A stretch of 64,000 nt of DNA from Dermatemys mawii (GCA_007922305.1 ML677344.1:2256497-2320496), one strand, 5' to 3'. Positions 1 through 10,732 are shown, counted from the stretch's first letter. Notes: generated from the sequence alone by a model not told the origin. Program-made: numbers and translations.

Positions 1-424
1 AACAACCTCAGCAAATTCTAGAATTGTTCTGAAATCGGCAGGATGAAATTCAATAAACACAAGTGCACCGGATGGAAAAATCAAAAGCATAGCTACACAA
101 TGGGGAATCGCTGGCCAGGCGGTGGTGCTGTGGAAAAGGACTGGGGGTTAGAGTGGGTCGCAAATTGAACATGAGTCAACAAGGTGATGCAGTTGTTAAA
201 AAGACTGATATTCCTCCTGATATGTACTCACAGGAGCGTCGTATGTAAGACATTGAAGGGAATTGTCCCTCTCTGCTGGGGGCAGGTCTCCACTGGAGAA
301 CTGCGTCCAGTTCTGGAGGTGATGCTTCAAATCTGCTAAGGACTATTAGAAAGAAGATGGTGATCAATTCTTCTCCATGTCCGCTGAAGGGATGGTGTAA
401 TGGTCTCCACGCAGGGTCTGGTGG

Positions 425-535
425 GGAAGCGTGGCTTAGTGGTCATGGCCACGACCCTGGACTGCCAAGGGAGTTGTGGGAAGGGGAACCCGGGCCCTCC
501 CACTCCACCGGGCTCCAACCCAGGGCCCTTTTAGC
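425..535 (+). repeat. possible tRNA-derived SINE-like segment
   Basis: The segment has an A-box-like stretch (tggcttagtggtca, near 433) followed about 75 bases later by a B-box-like stretch (gggctccaaccc, near 511). That order and spacing fit a Pol III promoter of a tRNA-derived SINE. The body between them does not match a SINE I can name, so this may be part of another repeat. The rest of 1-1000 shows nothing I recognise apart from the CTCF-like motif at 837. Confidence 0.3.
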
Positions 536-836
536 TAGTAGTAACTTGGCAACCAAGACTACTTAAGTCTGTCCTCCCTGGGCCTCTCCCTCTCCTCTCC
601 CTCCTGGAGTCACCCCAGTCCAAGGCCTTCGCCTGATGGGAAAATCCAAATCTCAAGAACGCAAGAGGGAGTCACCAGAGGGTATTTCCCTCTCTGCTTG
701 TCTCCGTGGAGGGTCCTCCCTTTCCTCATGGAGGGGCCCTTTGGGCAGCTGCTTTTGCTCTGCTTTGCTGGAGCTGTGGCTTGCTCATCCTCGGTGCTGC
801 TCACCAACTGAACTTATTTGCTGCCTTTTAATTCCT

Positions 837-850
837 CCAGCAGAGGGCGC
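837..850 (+). promoter_or_regulatory. CTCF-like motif, consensus match
   Basis: ccagcagagggcgc matches the core CTCF consensus (CCASYAGRKGGCRS) at every position. It lies in sequence I do not recognise as a repeat. Binding is inferred from the motif alone, and single motifs of this length also occur by chance. Confidence 0.45.
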
Positions 851-1001
851 ATTTGCTGCAGGTGTGGCTGAGCCCAGAATGAGCCCTGAAGCCCTGGTGG
901 CTTGGCGTGGGGTTTGTACAGCCAGGGAGATTTAGCTCAGCTCTTAGGAAAAACGTTGTAACTCCCAGGGTAGCTAAGCTCTGCAATCGGCTTTCAGGTT
1001 G

Positions 1002-1112
1002 GGTTGCCAACCCTCGAGGATTGTCTGGGAGTCTCCAGAAACTAAAAAGTGATCTGTAATTGAAGATTAGGTCATGTGAAACCTCCAGGAATATACCCAA
1101 CCAAAATGGGCA
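1002..1112. mobile_element. short palindromic MITE-like element
   Basis: The left end reads gttgccaaccctcgaggat and the right end is the approximate inverse (ccaaccaaaatgggcaac). Internal inverted halves share 'ctccaggaat'-type sequence. It resembles a short inverted-repeat element common in reptile genomes that begins GTTGGCAACCC. It directly abuts a CR1 fragment. Confidence 0.55.
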
Positions 1113-1257
1113 ACACTACGTCCCAGGGAGGTCGTGGAATCCCTGTCACTGGAGGTTTCTAAGACCAGGATGGACAGACCCCTGTCAGGGCTGCTCTAGG
1201 TGTACTTGGCCCTGCCTCAGCGCAGGGGGTGGATTTGGCGACCTCTCAAGGGCTCTC
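1113..1257 (+). mobile_element. CR1 LINE 3'-end fragment
   Basis: The order 'cagggaggtcgtggaatccc', 'ctggaggtttctaag', 'ggatggacagacccctgtcaggg', 'gacctctcaaggg' follows the untranslated 3' region of sauropsid CR1 elements. It is heavily 5'-truncated, as is usual for CR1, and contains no coding sequence. Confidence 0.75.
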
Positions 1258-1344
1258 CCGCCTGACCCGCTTTTGGACCGAGACATGCTGCTCTTCGCTT
1301 AGAATCTTGAACAGGAGGATCAGGAATATATTGGAGGCCCCAAA

Positions 1345-1500
1345 CGAGATCAGGGCCCCATCATGCCAGGTGCTCGACACACACATGGTGAGAGACAGTC
1401 TAACTACACAAAGGGTGGGAGGGGAAACTGAGGCACTGAGCATGGAAGGGACTTTCCAAAGCATGTCCGACAGGTGAATGGCAAGACCAAGTATTTAATA
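1345..1500 (-). repeat. MIR/CORE-like SINE tail, degraded
   Basis: In antisense the segment contains 'gggccccatcatgccaggtgctc' followed by 'ggggaaactgaggcac'. These two blocks recur in MIR-type SINE copies across the window. The tRNA-related head is not recognisable. Confidence 0.5.
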
Positions 1501-2013
1501 AGACTTAAAGTGGGATCGGATATTTAGATGGAGAAGTATATCAAGGGTTAGAACAGCTGATGCTAACAAAAATTTGGGGGAGGATATAATACCTCATGCT
1601 CCAGCCCAATCTCTATTAGGGGTTAGGATGAGACCTTATTAGGGGACAGATTATCTCACCTCTGCCTAAAATGGGGTTATTTGCATCTTCCTTGGAACCA
1701 GCTGGTGCCAGTCGGAGATGGGATATGGCTCTGAGACAGGCCAGCACTTCCCAGGTAGCCAGAGGCAGAACACAGATCTCCTGATTTTGAAGCAGGGGCA
1801 GACTGACTGGCCCACACGGTCTCTCTAATCTCCTGTAATAAAACACAGCATCTGGGCTGTGCAGCATGGGGTTGTCAAGGGGAGGACACGCTCCTTGGAT
1901 ACAGTGGTGCTGAAATCAGCCTGCTGGCTTAGCAACACGGCACCTTTCTGGCCGCACCACAGCCCCGTGCACTCTGGGGTGGAATGGGTTGGTGTCTTGC
2001 CTCTCATGACCGC
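1501..2013. other. unclassified non-coding segment
   Basis: No gene, domain or repeat I can name. The sequence is of ordinary composition with stop codons in every frame. Confidence 0.4.
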
Positions 2014-2266
2014 GTGAGGTAGGCCTGGTTTACCCTGAGAAGTTAGGTTGACATAGCTGCAGCGCCCGGGGGTGTGAAAATCCCCCCTGCCGAGAGCTGT
2101 CGCTATGCCGACCGAAGGCCCGGTGTAGGCGCAGCTCGGTGATGGAAGAATGCTGCCGTTGCTCGGGGTAGCGGTGTTCCTGCAGCGACGGCTCAACCCC
2201 TTCCGTGGCTGTCGGCTGTGTCTACGCTATGCGGTTACGCCAGCATAGCCACAGTGCTGTAGAAGG
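2014..2266. mobile_element. MITE copy, 'gcgacgg' family
   Basis: Successive blocks (gttaggttgacatagctgcagcg, gggtgtgaaaatc, gaccgaaggcccggtgtag, cgacggctcaaccccttccg, gtgtctacgctatgcgg) follow a CpG-rich non-autonomous DNA transposon abundant in turtles and crocodilians. The CpG-rich interior of this small element makes it look like a CpG island. It encodes no protein. Confidence 0.6.
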
Positions 2267-3550
2267 GTCCCCGGAGTCCTGGTAGCGCAGACGAGCCTCT
2301 GCCGGTCTCTGAGAGGAACGGATGGTAGTGAGAGGCCCCCGGGTTAAGCGGTGACACCCTCCAGGAGCCCAGTGCCTGGAGGAAGCCCATGTGCCGAGCC
2401 TGAACTCTGCGGTTGTCTCCGGCGGTCACAGCCATTTCCCACAGCTCCACCAGTGACTCCGTCACTATCAGGACCCACAGGGGAAACATTACAGCAGATA
2501 AATAACAGAATAGGCAGGGCCCAGCCCCGCGAAGACCAGAGCAACCTCCGAGGACTAGCGCCCCATTGTCTATCTTCTCCCCATCCTGCATGGGGGGGAC
2601 TTTCGGTGCACCCCCCAGCCAGGACGCAAGCCTCCATTCCCATTCCCCAAGCCCAGTCCCCATTCGTCTCCCACGGCTGAGCTAATGAGCCCTGATGGAG
2701 TCCCAGCCCGAGATGCGAGTCCCCCACCTGCCTGGCCATTAGCCCCTCTTCATGGCCAGATAAATTGCCCCAGCTGATCCTCAGTCAGTTCAGTGCGGAC
2801 TTTTTGCTGTTTGTTATGCTGACAGTCTGGTATGTAGGTGAACTCCTGGGGGTAGGAACAGCGAGAACGTGTTAGAAGCCCCACAAGGCTGTGTCGGATC
2901 CTCTAACGCTGGTGTGAATGACACACAGCCAGGTGTTGGTAAACCAGAATTCAGTCCTTCTTCTCCTCCCCCTTAGGATCAAAATAACTGCAGGGCCCAA
3001 TCCTGCTAGGAGCTGAGCATCTCTTGTGACATGCTAGGACATCCTGGATGTCCTTCTGTCCTTTCCTCCAGAGCGCAGGCCTTTATTGTTACAACCAGGA
3101 GGAGGGAAAGGGTCAAACCGGTCCATCTCTCCACCGGTACCCCACCCCAGGTCAATGGTGAGCAGCTGCTGAGCATCGTCACCTGGAGGTCATCTAGCCC
3201 AGTTCCGGATGTCCCTCGCACAAGCGCTACCGACACCGTGGGCCAAATTCTGCACTGGCCCAAGAACAGAGGGGGCCTGCCTCGATTCAGGGGCTGTGGG
3301 GGCCAGCGCAGAGCTCGGGCAGCCCTGAGTTGCACCCCTGCTTTAATAAGCACTTCAGTCACCCCTGATCAACTCACCCCAAAATGCACCTGGAGCTGCT
3401 GGGAGGTGACGCAGAAGAGGTGCTCGGTCCCGAGGCCCGCCCTGCCCCTGGTGTATTGCCCAGGGGAAGGGGAATGTTTGGAGAAGGGAGGGGATGTTTG
3501 TCTCCTTTTATTGCTATTTAGGTTATGAGGATGAGGTGGTGTGAAGTGAA
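2267..3550. other. unclassified non-coding segment
   Basis: No recognisable gene or repeat. Open frames here (up to about 165 codons on the plus strand at 3031-3528) have no domain or splice context that I recognise. Confidence 0.4.
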
Positions 3551-3668
3551 ACAAGGTGACCAGACAGCAAATGTGAAAAATCAGGATGGGGTGGGGGGTA
3601 ATAGGAGCCTATATAAGAAAAAGACCCAAAAATCGGGACTGTCCCTATAAAATTGGGACATCTGGTGA
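3551..3668 (+). mobile_element. short 'gaccagacagcaa' inverted-end element, copy 1
   Basis: About 115 bp running from ggtgaccagacagcaaatgtg through 'aataggagcctatataagaaaaag' to 'tccctataaaattgggacatctgg'. The ends are short inverted repeats (gaccaga / tctggt). Flanks read tgaaacaa on the left and tgaaataa on the right, 7 of 8 identical, which suggests an 8-bp target-site duplication of the hAT type. Other copies lie at 14390, 22336, 56461, 59925 and, split in two, at 8789 and 9839. Confidence 0.65.
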
Positions 3669-5530
3669 AATAAAAAAAGATGCATTCAAACCAGAGGAAA
3701 GGAAGCACTTTCCCGCACTCCTGCTATCTGGTGTTAAGCTGGGGAACTCATTGCCACAAGATTTTACCCCGGCAAAGAGCTGAGCAACATTCAAAGCAAT
3801 TTGGGAACAGGTGTATGAATGAAATTAACCCCACAGAAGAAATGAGGCCTTGTGCTTCACGGCATAAGCTGCTCCCTAGCTGGGGAGACAGAAGAAATGC
3901 TCCCCCTGGATGGGGCGGATGTCAGCAAACCAGTAAAGTGCCTGTAACCACTATGCTTGTTGCTCAAAGCAGCCAAGTCAGCAGCTGTAAATTGGCCAAG
4001 TCACAGCCTCAGCTTGACCAAGTCAAAGGGAGATGGTTTTGGGTGCCACAGAAAGGGCAGCTTGACCCCACGTCCTTCCTGATACAAATTGTGTTCAAGG
4101 TGCTGATACATGTGTTTTAGAAGAGCAGAATGTGCCACAGGAACGTTTATTGGGGCCTCAAGGCTGCAAACGTTGGAAAAACCCCACATCTGGTTCATCA
4201 ATAATCAGGAGGAACCTCTTGCTGGACCTTTGAAACTGCTTGTAACAAGTTTCTTTAAGGGACATGTCATCCTATTACTAATGTATAAATAAGGGGGAAA
4301 AGGTTGAGGTAGTTGGATTCTCTGCCTGGAGCCCTGGTCCCGCTATACAGAACAAGGATACACCTCGAGCCAGGGCCCCCTGTGGCTCCACCATCCGTTT
4401 CTGGCACTGGGGTAAACTCCCAGCAGCTCAGGCCAAGTGAGAGGCTGAGGAAACGGGGGAGCGCTTCAGTCACTGGGAATCCAACGTGTGTGGGATCTAA
4501 TGGAAAATGAGCCAGAAAGCTGGGTGGGCCGGGCCAGCTTTTCACAGCTGGCCAGAGGCATGAAGCTGGGCTTGGGGGAAGGGGAGTGAAACCTGTCTCT
4601 GAAGAGGCAGGATCCAGGGCAACATGGATCAATTCTCTGGCAACATCCATGTTCCCAGTGTAAAGGACAACAGCGGATCCTAGTTTATGCTGCTCCAGCC
4701 CCTTCCTTTGGAGGATCTCAAAGCACTGATGCAGTCTCTCACAGCGAGGGGGCGGTGACTTTCCCGGGGCAACACAGATTGCTGGGAAGAGAACCCAAGA
4801 GCCCTGACTTGGTCTCGAACTAGCCTCTGAACCCCCCCCACAAGAAGTGCCATTCTTATACCCCAGCCCAGGTGCCCTGAAGTCGGTCTCAAACTGAGCC
4901 CAGATTCTGCAGCAAGTCCCCTGCAGCACGTTAGCCCGGACGAGGCCGGGTATGGGTTCAGGGGCACTGGCGGGGGAGCCATCCGTGAGAGGAGCAAACA
5001 GCAAGAACACAGAGTCGCGAGTTGGAGCCGGCATGGAATGACTCTCCGGGGATCCAGAGCCTTGAGCGAACCGGGACTCCCGATGGCAGAGGAACCCCCA
5101 CTGTGCTCCTCTGCCAGGGACGGAGCCTGAGAATCGCCCCGGCTTTGCGCTCGGGGGGGGTCGCTGCTCTGTGGGAATGCCCCACCCTTCCCCCGCCATG
5201 CGGGGGCCCCCCCAGCGTGAGAGAGGAAGCCAAAGGCAGCGGGAGGCTGGTTCCGCAGCCGGAAGTCAGGCGAGCTCACCCCAGCTGAGGATCTACCCCG
5301 GAGCAAAGCGACGAGCGAGTCTCTCTAGAGCGAGGCAGGGACAGCTGGCGGCTGTGCTTGAGGGACCTGGAACGTGCCGCTCTCCCTGCAGCTCTGCCCT
5401 GTCTTCTTTTTAAACACAACCGCAGGGAGAAAAGAGAGAAAGACGTAGATCCCCTGAGCCCAGCCATCTCCACCTCCCACAACCCTCCAGGCTCCATTCT
5501 CTGCAGCTAAGCGGTCGGCGGGCTGCGAGA
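3669..5530. other. unclassified non-coding segment, GC-rich toward 5.2 kb
   Basis: No gene recognised. A 310-codon minus-strand open frame (4267-5199) and its neighbours are of low complexity, rich in Pro, Gly, Ser and Arg, with no domain I recognise. They look like by-products of GC-rich sequence. The stretch near 5150-5215 contains long G and C runs. Confidence 0.4.
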
Positions 5531-5531
5531 T

Positions 5532-5705
5532 ACAATGATAGAAGATTAGGGTTGGAAGAGACCTCAGGAGGTATCTAGTCCAACCCCCTGCTCAAAGCAG
5601 GACCAACTCCAACTAAATCATCCCAGCCAGGGCTTTGTCAAGCCGGGCCTCGAAAACCTCTAAGGATGGAGATTCCACCACCTCCCTAGGGAACCCATGT
5701 TCTTT
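5532..5705 (-). mobile_element. CR1 LINE 3'-end fragment
   Basis: In antisense the segment reads 'agggttggaagagacctcagg', 'tctagtccaaccccctgctcaaagcagg', 'aaatcatcccagccagggctttgtcaa', 'ggagattccaccacctccctaggg'. This is the CR1 3' untranslated end of the subfamily also present at 10392-10619. The 3' end lies at 5532. Confidence 0.85.
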
Positions 5706-6740
5706 CGGTCTAAAGGTCTTTGCATTTAGATTAAGGAAGAACAAAAGCAGGAGAGCACAGTGTGTGCATCTCATCTCTATGCCATGCTGCATCCGCTCTG
5801 AGAACAAAATGGACACTTAAAGGTGCAGTACCTAGAAAACTGTAACGTAGCTATGATTTCCCACAGAACTCTTTGCTACTGAGTTAGAAGTGGTACGGGG
5901 CGGTAACAACCATTATAAGATGCCGAGCAGCTTATGGGAAAGCATTGTGGGGCTGGGCTCAGGTCTCCCCATGGAAAAAGCACCAGTGAATTGAATAGAG
6001 AATTCAATCCTTTTAGAGAGTTTTGGGCCTACAGAATTGAATAGAGGATTCTATCCTGCCAATGTAATTCTGTAAAAGGAGTCAATCCATATAGAGAAAG
6101 AGCCTCATTCTCTGTGAAGTACCCCAGGTCTTTAAGAGTAATTTCTATAGAGCCCATTATGTTTCTATTCGTTCCATCCCTCTTGGATTCCATAGAGCTC
6201 TTCCTCAGGGCAAAACACCACTGTAATCGGTCCCTCATCTGAGAAGTCAAGGACTGAATGGGTCGTGGAGAGACAGCATGACCGAATCAGAGGGTGGCCT
6301 CGTTGGTAGGACAGCGAGGGGGAAACGCTGGCCCCGTTCTATCCGCTTCTTGGACAGACGGTGCCTGTTGGGCTCCGGAGCGAACAATCCGGCTCCTTTC
6401 ACGTCATGCATGTCCCATTTCAGGGTTGGGCTGTCGTTCAAGGGCACAGTCCTCGTGCACGAAGGCGGCGACTGCTCTCTTCCGCGCTCAAGCCCCGCGG
6501 CCTCAGTCCGCAGGCGGGCGGTGGGCGGTGGTGACACTTTTGATGCGTCGGTTTCACATCTGTAAAATGAACGCTGCGGCTGAACGCTGGCATAGGGACA
6601 GGGGCTTGCATCTCGCGTTGAGAGTTGTTGGCCTCAAAGCACGGGGCCCTGCTGTGTCTCCAGTACACACCCCCAGGGACTCTGACGTATGAGCATTTGC
6701 ATTATAGCCGCACCTAGAGCTAGAGGACACAGCTGAGGTC
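5706..6740. other. unclassified non-coding segment
   Basis: No gene or named repeat seen. 'gaattgaatagaggattctatcctgcc'-type sequence recurs twice near 5990-6060 as a local duplication. Confidence 0.4.
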
Positions 6741-6744
6741 AGGG

Positions 6745-6905
6745 CCCTGTTGTGCCCGGTGCTGTACACACAGAGTAAGATCAGCCTCCTACCTCTTAGG
6801 ATCTAATGAGGCAAGATGGACAAAGGGAGCATTATCACCCCATTCTACATAGGGGTGACTGGGGCAGAGATTTGTCCAAGTTAATCTTTCCACTTGATGT
6901 TGAAG
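6745..6905 (-). repeat. MIR-like SINE tail
   Basis: In antisense 'cccggtgctgtacacacagagtaag' is followed by 'ccattctacataggggtgactggggcagagatttgtccaag'. This matches the layout of the other antisense MIR-like copies, with the head missing. Confidence 0.5.
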
Positions 6906-7179
6906 TGTATGGCTCCCCGTGACGGCATGCACCAGACCTGATTTCCTAGCACTGGCATGTCATTAGAGTCACCATGGGCAAGGCCTTCCTTCCACAGGCT
7001 TAACCAGCCAGCCCTCACCTCCTCTCCACCGTGGCCGGACTATTGCACATCCCTGCCCTTTCACCAGCCGCTGTGTTTGTGTGACGCCGTCACGCCGGAG
7101 TGACCACAGTGGGGAGAGGATTAGTGATCTGGCACTAGAGCAGCGAATGGAAATTCTCCCCTCGCTCGAGCGGCAGGGA

Positions 7180-7184
7180 CATGG
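7180..7184. repeat. target-site duplication, left (catgg)
   Basis: catgg lies immediately left of the LTR at 7185 and recurs at 7885-7889 immediately right of it. A 5-bp duplication is expected from retroviral or Ty3-type integrase. Confidence 0.85.
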
Positions 7185-7884
7185 TGTCACGGAGTCCCCG
7201 GGGCGATGGTCTGGAACTGCTCCCTACGAAGCCAGTCAGGAGTCTGGGGGGAAGCTTCCTCTCTGTGAACAGCCTGTCTCCAGGGCTAGGAGCTTCACAG
7301 CTTCCACCTTCCTGGGTCTGACCTCGGAGCATTCAGCACCTTCTGCCCCTCCGTGCGCTTCCCCCAGTGAGCCCGCCAGGCAGGGTCCTGGGGAAGCCCG
7401 TGGGTCCTGCACCCCAACTCCACAGTCAGATGTGACTCTCAGCCAGCCAGTAAAACAGAGGTTTATTAGATGACAGATACATGGTCTAGCACAGACCACA
7501 CAGCGAACGTGACCCCCTCAGCTGGATCCATTTTGGGGGCCAGAGAGCCAGACAGCTCCTCTGCCCTTCCCCGCCTGACTCCAGCCAGCTTCCGACTGAA
7601 ACTCACTCCCCAGCTCCTCCCCTGCTTCCTTTGTCTCTTTCCCGGGCAGGAGGTGTCACCTGATGTCTTTGTTCTCAGGTTCCAGCTAACACCTTACAAA
7701 GGGGAAAGGCCAGGCCCTCAATTGCCAAGACAGGGCGTCGGCCACTTACTTACACTGTCTCTCTGCTCTGCACCAACTACACACCCTTATCCCTCCACAT
7801 AGACACTCCAGAAATGCACAGGGGAAACTGAGGCACCCACACACTATCCAGAGGAAACATTAAGAGCATTCCCATTCCGTCACA
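7185..7884 (-). mobile_element. solo LTR, family A, 700 bp
   Basis: On the minus strand the element runs TGTGACGG... to ...CCGTGACA, with TG/CA termini. A polyadenylation signal (AATAAA, complement at 7462-7467) lies about two thirds of the way along, as expected for the R region. Exact 5-bp duplications (catgg) flank it, so both ends are intact. There is no internal region and no second LTR, which indicates LTR-LTR recombination. It is the longest of five copies of this family in the window. It could derive from an endogenous retrovirus or a Ty3-type element, and the LTR alone does not decide which. Confidence 0.85.
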
Positions 7885-7889
7885 CATGG

Positions 7890-8720
7890 GTTTGTGGAGA
7901 AGAAGCGTCATCTTCCCCGGTGGCTGCCAAGTGCCGTTCTATTGGGTCAAGTCCAGCCGACGGCTCCGTGCTCTTCCTAGTGGGGATTCCACAGGATACA
8001 TTGACGGTGGGTTCCTATTTCTACTAAGCAAAGGCCTATTGGTCCTGCAGCTGACAGAGAACAGCTGAAGAAATCACTGCAGACCAGCTGGAGGTCGCTG
8101 CTGGACTTCCACTGGGGCGGAGCGATCCTAGCCGTGCGTCCAGGGCTCTTGGGTACAGCTGCATGGTAAAGAGAGAGACAACATTAGACCCTTGTCCCTC
8201 ACTGACTTGACGGCTCTGCTCATCATGCGCCATGTTCCAAGGCATCCATGGCGCCTGTTCTTTATCCTCCCAGGGCAGAGAAACAATCGCTCCTAATGGA
8301 CAAGACCTACGCAGACATAAAAGCTAGTTTATCGCTTAGCTTATGGAACAAGATACATTGCCATCCTCTGGAGCCTCCACCTGGGAGACGGACAGGCCAG
8401 ACAATTTTTCGGCGTCACTCCCTGCTGTTTGTTTAGCCGTGTTGTGCTCTGTTTCCGTCAACTGGGAGAAAAGCTGGGGTGCCCAGGTCCCTCCATAGGC
8501 GGCGCCACAGTGGCGGCAGGAGGACTCAGAGGTCGAGCTGGGTGCGGGAAATGATGACGCGACAAAATCAAAATGGTGGGCGGGAATGTAGCATTCTGGC
8601 CTGAATTTTCAATGAAAACAATTCTTGAGCTGTGTTATTTCAGTGAGGTCGAGGCGCAGCCTTTGGCCTTTGGCATTTTCACGTGTCTCTATTCTATTCA
8701 TTAGAGTTATATCATCGCCA
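7890..8720. other. unclassified non-coding segment
   Basis: No gene or named repeat recognised between the solo LTR and the next CR1 fragment. Confidence 0.4.
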
Positions 8721-8786
8721 CGGGAGGTTGGTAAGAACAGGTTGGACAACCACCTCTCAGATCAGGTCTGGGTTTACTCGGCCCTA
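8721..8786 (+). mobile_element. CR1 LINE fragment
   Basis: 'cgggaggttggtaagaacaggttggacaacc' followed by 'ctcagatcaggtctgggtttactcggcc' is a short piece of the CR1 3' untranslated region, ending at the next element. Confidence 0.6.
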
Positions 8787-8802
8787 GTGTGACAAGATGT
8801 CC

Positions 8803-8814
8803 TGATTTTATAGG
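8803..8814. repeat. target-site duplication of the PLE (left)
   Basis: tgattttatagg at 8803-8814 is repeated exactly at 9839-9850. The 12-bp duplication bounds the PLE insertion and shows where the short element was cut. Confidence 0.85.
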
Positions 8815-8860
8815 ATCAAAGGGGTAGCTGTGTTAGTCTGGATCTGCAAAAGCAACAAAG

Positions 8861-9535
8861 GCCATGGTTACACTGGCACTTTATAGCGCTATAAAGCCCC
8901 CACGAGCGCTATAACCTACTCCCCGTCCACACTGGCAAGGCACTAATAGCGCTATAACTGCTGAGTTATAGCGCTATTATTAATCCACCTCCCCATGGGG
9001 AATAAGGGCTGTAGCGCAGCTGCTGTAGCGCTACAGCAAGAATGTGGACACCCACTGCGCTACAAGTAATCTCTGGAGATGCCTAGAGCCATTTAAGGCA
9101 ATTGACGTCTCTTCCCTTTGTTTTGAACTCGGCTGGAGGAATGCGGAAGTACCTCTTTAGAGTTTCTTTCTTAACTCGGCAGATAAGCAATGCAAATGTT
9201 TAAGGAGGGAGCCTGTGTGAAAACAAAGCCTTCTGGGAACGGAGGCTCACTGACAGGCTTTCAGAAAAACGGAAAAACCACTGTCTCTCTCCCTCCGCAT
9301 ACACACAACGCGTCCCCCCTCACCCTCCTCGTTTAAAAAGCACGTTGCACCCAGCTGAATGCTGGGATACCTGCCCTAATGCGCTGCTCTTAATGCCGCA
9401 TTAAGTGCCCCATATGTGGCCATGCTATACCGCTGGAGCGTCTGAGTGTGGACATACAATAGCGCTATACATATTACTGTATAAGGGGACCGCTATAACC
9501 TATAGCGCTATAATCTTGTAAGTGTAACCATACCC
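8861..9535. mobile_element. MITE with repeated TATAGCGCTATA palindromes, 675 bp
   Basis: The ends are inverted repeats: gccatggttacactggca on the left, and on the right the inverse of agggtatggttacact. Removing it restores continuous PLE sequence, with aag on both sides as a probable 3-bp duplication. The palindrome core agcgctat occurs at least six times, clustered near both ends (near 8885, 8911, 8947, 8971, 9462 and 9502). It encodes no transposase and must have been mobilised in trans. Confidence 0.75.
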
Positions 9536-9579
9536 TAAGAGTCTTGTAGCACCTTATAGACTAACAGATTTTAGGGATC

Positions 9580-9620
9580 ATGAGCTTTTGTGGACTAAGA
9601 ACCACTTCATCAGATGAATG
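9580..9620 (-). ncRNA. hammerhead ribozyme motif, inactivated (G12 lost)
   Basis: On the minus strand ctgatga is followed by a GUGG/CCAC helix and then aaaa where an active hammerhead has GAAA. The G12 position, the general base in hammerhead cleavage, is A here. This is a typical CpG-to-CpA change. The other core positions are kept. Confidence 0.65.
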
Positions 9621-9899
9621 TTGTGGAAATCTCCAGAGGCAGGTAGAAATAGCAGGCAAGAAAGCAAGGTAAATTCAGTCATGGGGGGTGAAGCCCACTT
9701 CCAGCAGCTGATCTGGAGGTGTGAACACCCAGAGAGGAGAAACTGCTTTTGTAATTGGCGAGCCATTCACAGTTAATATTGAGTGCAGACCTGATGGTGT
9801 TGAATTTGCAGATGAACTGGAGCTCAGCAGTTTCTCTTTGATTTTATAGGGACAGTCCCAATTTTGGGGTCTTTTTCTTATATAGGTTCCTATTATATA

Positions 9900-10619
9900 G
9901 GCTCTGCAGAAGAGAAGAATGAGGGGGGATTTGATAGCTGCTTTCAGCTACCTGAAAGGAGATTCTAAGTAATGGTCGCAGTGGGGGAGTGTGACGAGCA
10001 GGGCAGAGGGTGGATGTGATCTGAAGAGTTTCACTGGAGAGGGGAGGTTGCTCTGAAGGGGACATACCTGAAGCTGTAACCTGAGATGAGAAGGGGGAGG
10101 GGGAGATGATACCTAGAGCCTGGGAAGTGAACAAAGGAAGGGAGAGACGACTACAGGGGTTTTGGAGTGGAGAGTTGGCTGGGGAAGAGAAGGGATCCCT
10201 AAGATTGGGGTTTAAACTCCCTGCCCCCCGACAGGGCCTGACTAAGAGGTCCTGTTTATACCTATGAGCTCTGGTTTGGACTGGGTTCCTGTCATCCCTA
10301 ATAAACCTTCTAATCTATTGGCTGGCTGAGAGTCCCTGTGAATCCAAAGGAGTGGGAGTGCAGGGCCTTGACTCCCCCACTCTCCGTGACAGGGAGGTCT
10401 AGGTTGGGTATTAGGAAAAACTTTTTCACTAGGAGGGTAGTGAAGCACTGGAATGGGTTACCTAGGGAGATGATGGAATCTCTTTCCTTACAGGTTTTTA
10501 AGGTCAGGCTTGACTATGCCCTGTCTGGGATGATTTAGTTGGGGTTGGTCCTGCTTTGAGCCGGGGGTTGGACTAGATACCTCCTGAGGTCCCTTCCAAC
10601 CCTCATATTCTATGATTCC
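9900..10619 (+). mobile_element. CR1 LINE 3' end, split by a solo LTR
   Basis: The 5' part (9900-9989) carries 'gcagaagagaagaatgagggg' and 'gatagctgctttcagctacctgaaagg'. The 3' part (10392-10619) continues from 'gggaggtctaggttgggtattagg' through 'aaaaactttttcactaggaggg' to 'cccttccaaccctcatattctatgattc'. The two join precisely once the LTR and one duplication are removed. The terminal attctatgattc is the usual CR1 3' microsatellite-like end. Confidence 0.9.
9990..10391 (+). mobile_element. solo LTR, family A relative, 402 bp
   Basis: The element runs tgtgacgagc... to ...tccgtgaca and is flanked by gggag at 9985-9989 and 10392-10396. AATAAA lies at 10300-10305, followed by 'ttggctggctgagagtcc' as in the other copies. 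It is shorter than the 576-700 bp copies and has a divergent U3, so it is either a deletion derivative or a related subfamily. Confidence 0.85.
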
Positions 10620-10732
10620 TCTCCCCCACCCCTCGTCCTGATGCTTCACACTTGCTGTCTGGTCACCCTGCTTGGCCTTGCCTCAGTGCAGGTGACCTTG
10701 CAAGACTCTTTCCAGCCCCACCTGTCGTGGAG

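Larger units (their letters stand above)
8815..9838 (-). mobile_element. Penelope-like element 3' portion, interrupted by a MITE
   Basis: The PLE is in two pieces, 8815-8860 (atcaaaggggtagctgtgtt... to ...gcaacaaag) and 9536-9838. On the minus strand it carries the 3' end of the PLE coding region, then a hammerhead-type motif, then the element terminus. It is flanked by an exact 12-bp duplication, which makes both outer ends certain. It contains no intact open frame. The MITE at 8861-9535 inserted later. Confidence 0.8.
8789..9896 (-). mobile_element. short 'gaccagacagcaa' element, split by a PLE insertion
   Basis: The left part (8789-8814, gtgacaagatgtcctgatttta) and right part (9839-9896, ttttatagggacagtcccaa... 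to ...tataggttcctatt) join into one antisense copy of the short element also seen at 3551. A Penelope-like element separates them. The far end is missing and abuts CR1 sequence. Confidence 0.75.

Noticed and set aside
2030..2250. Apparent CpG island
   Set aside because: The CpG density is explained by a CpG-rich MITE copy at 2014-2266.
4267..5199. 310-codon open frame on the minus strand
   Set aside because: Low-complexity Pro/Gly/Ser/Arg-rich translation in GC-rich sequence, overlapping open frames on the other strand, and no domain I recognise. A chance frame is the simpler reading.
5150..5215. G-quadruplex candidate
   Set aside because: Only one G-run of eight lies close to C-runs on the same strand, so a four-run arrangement is not evident.
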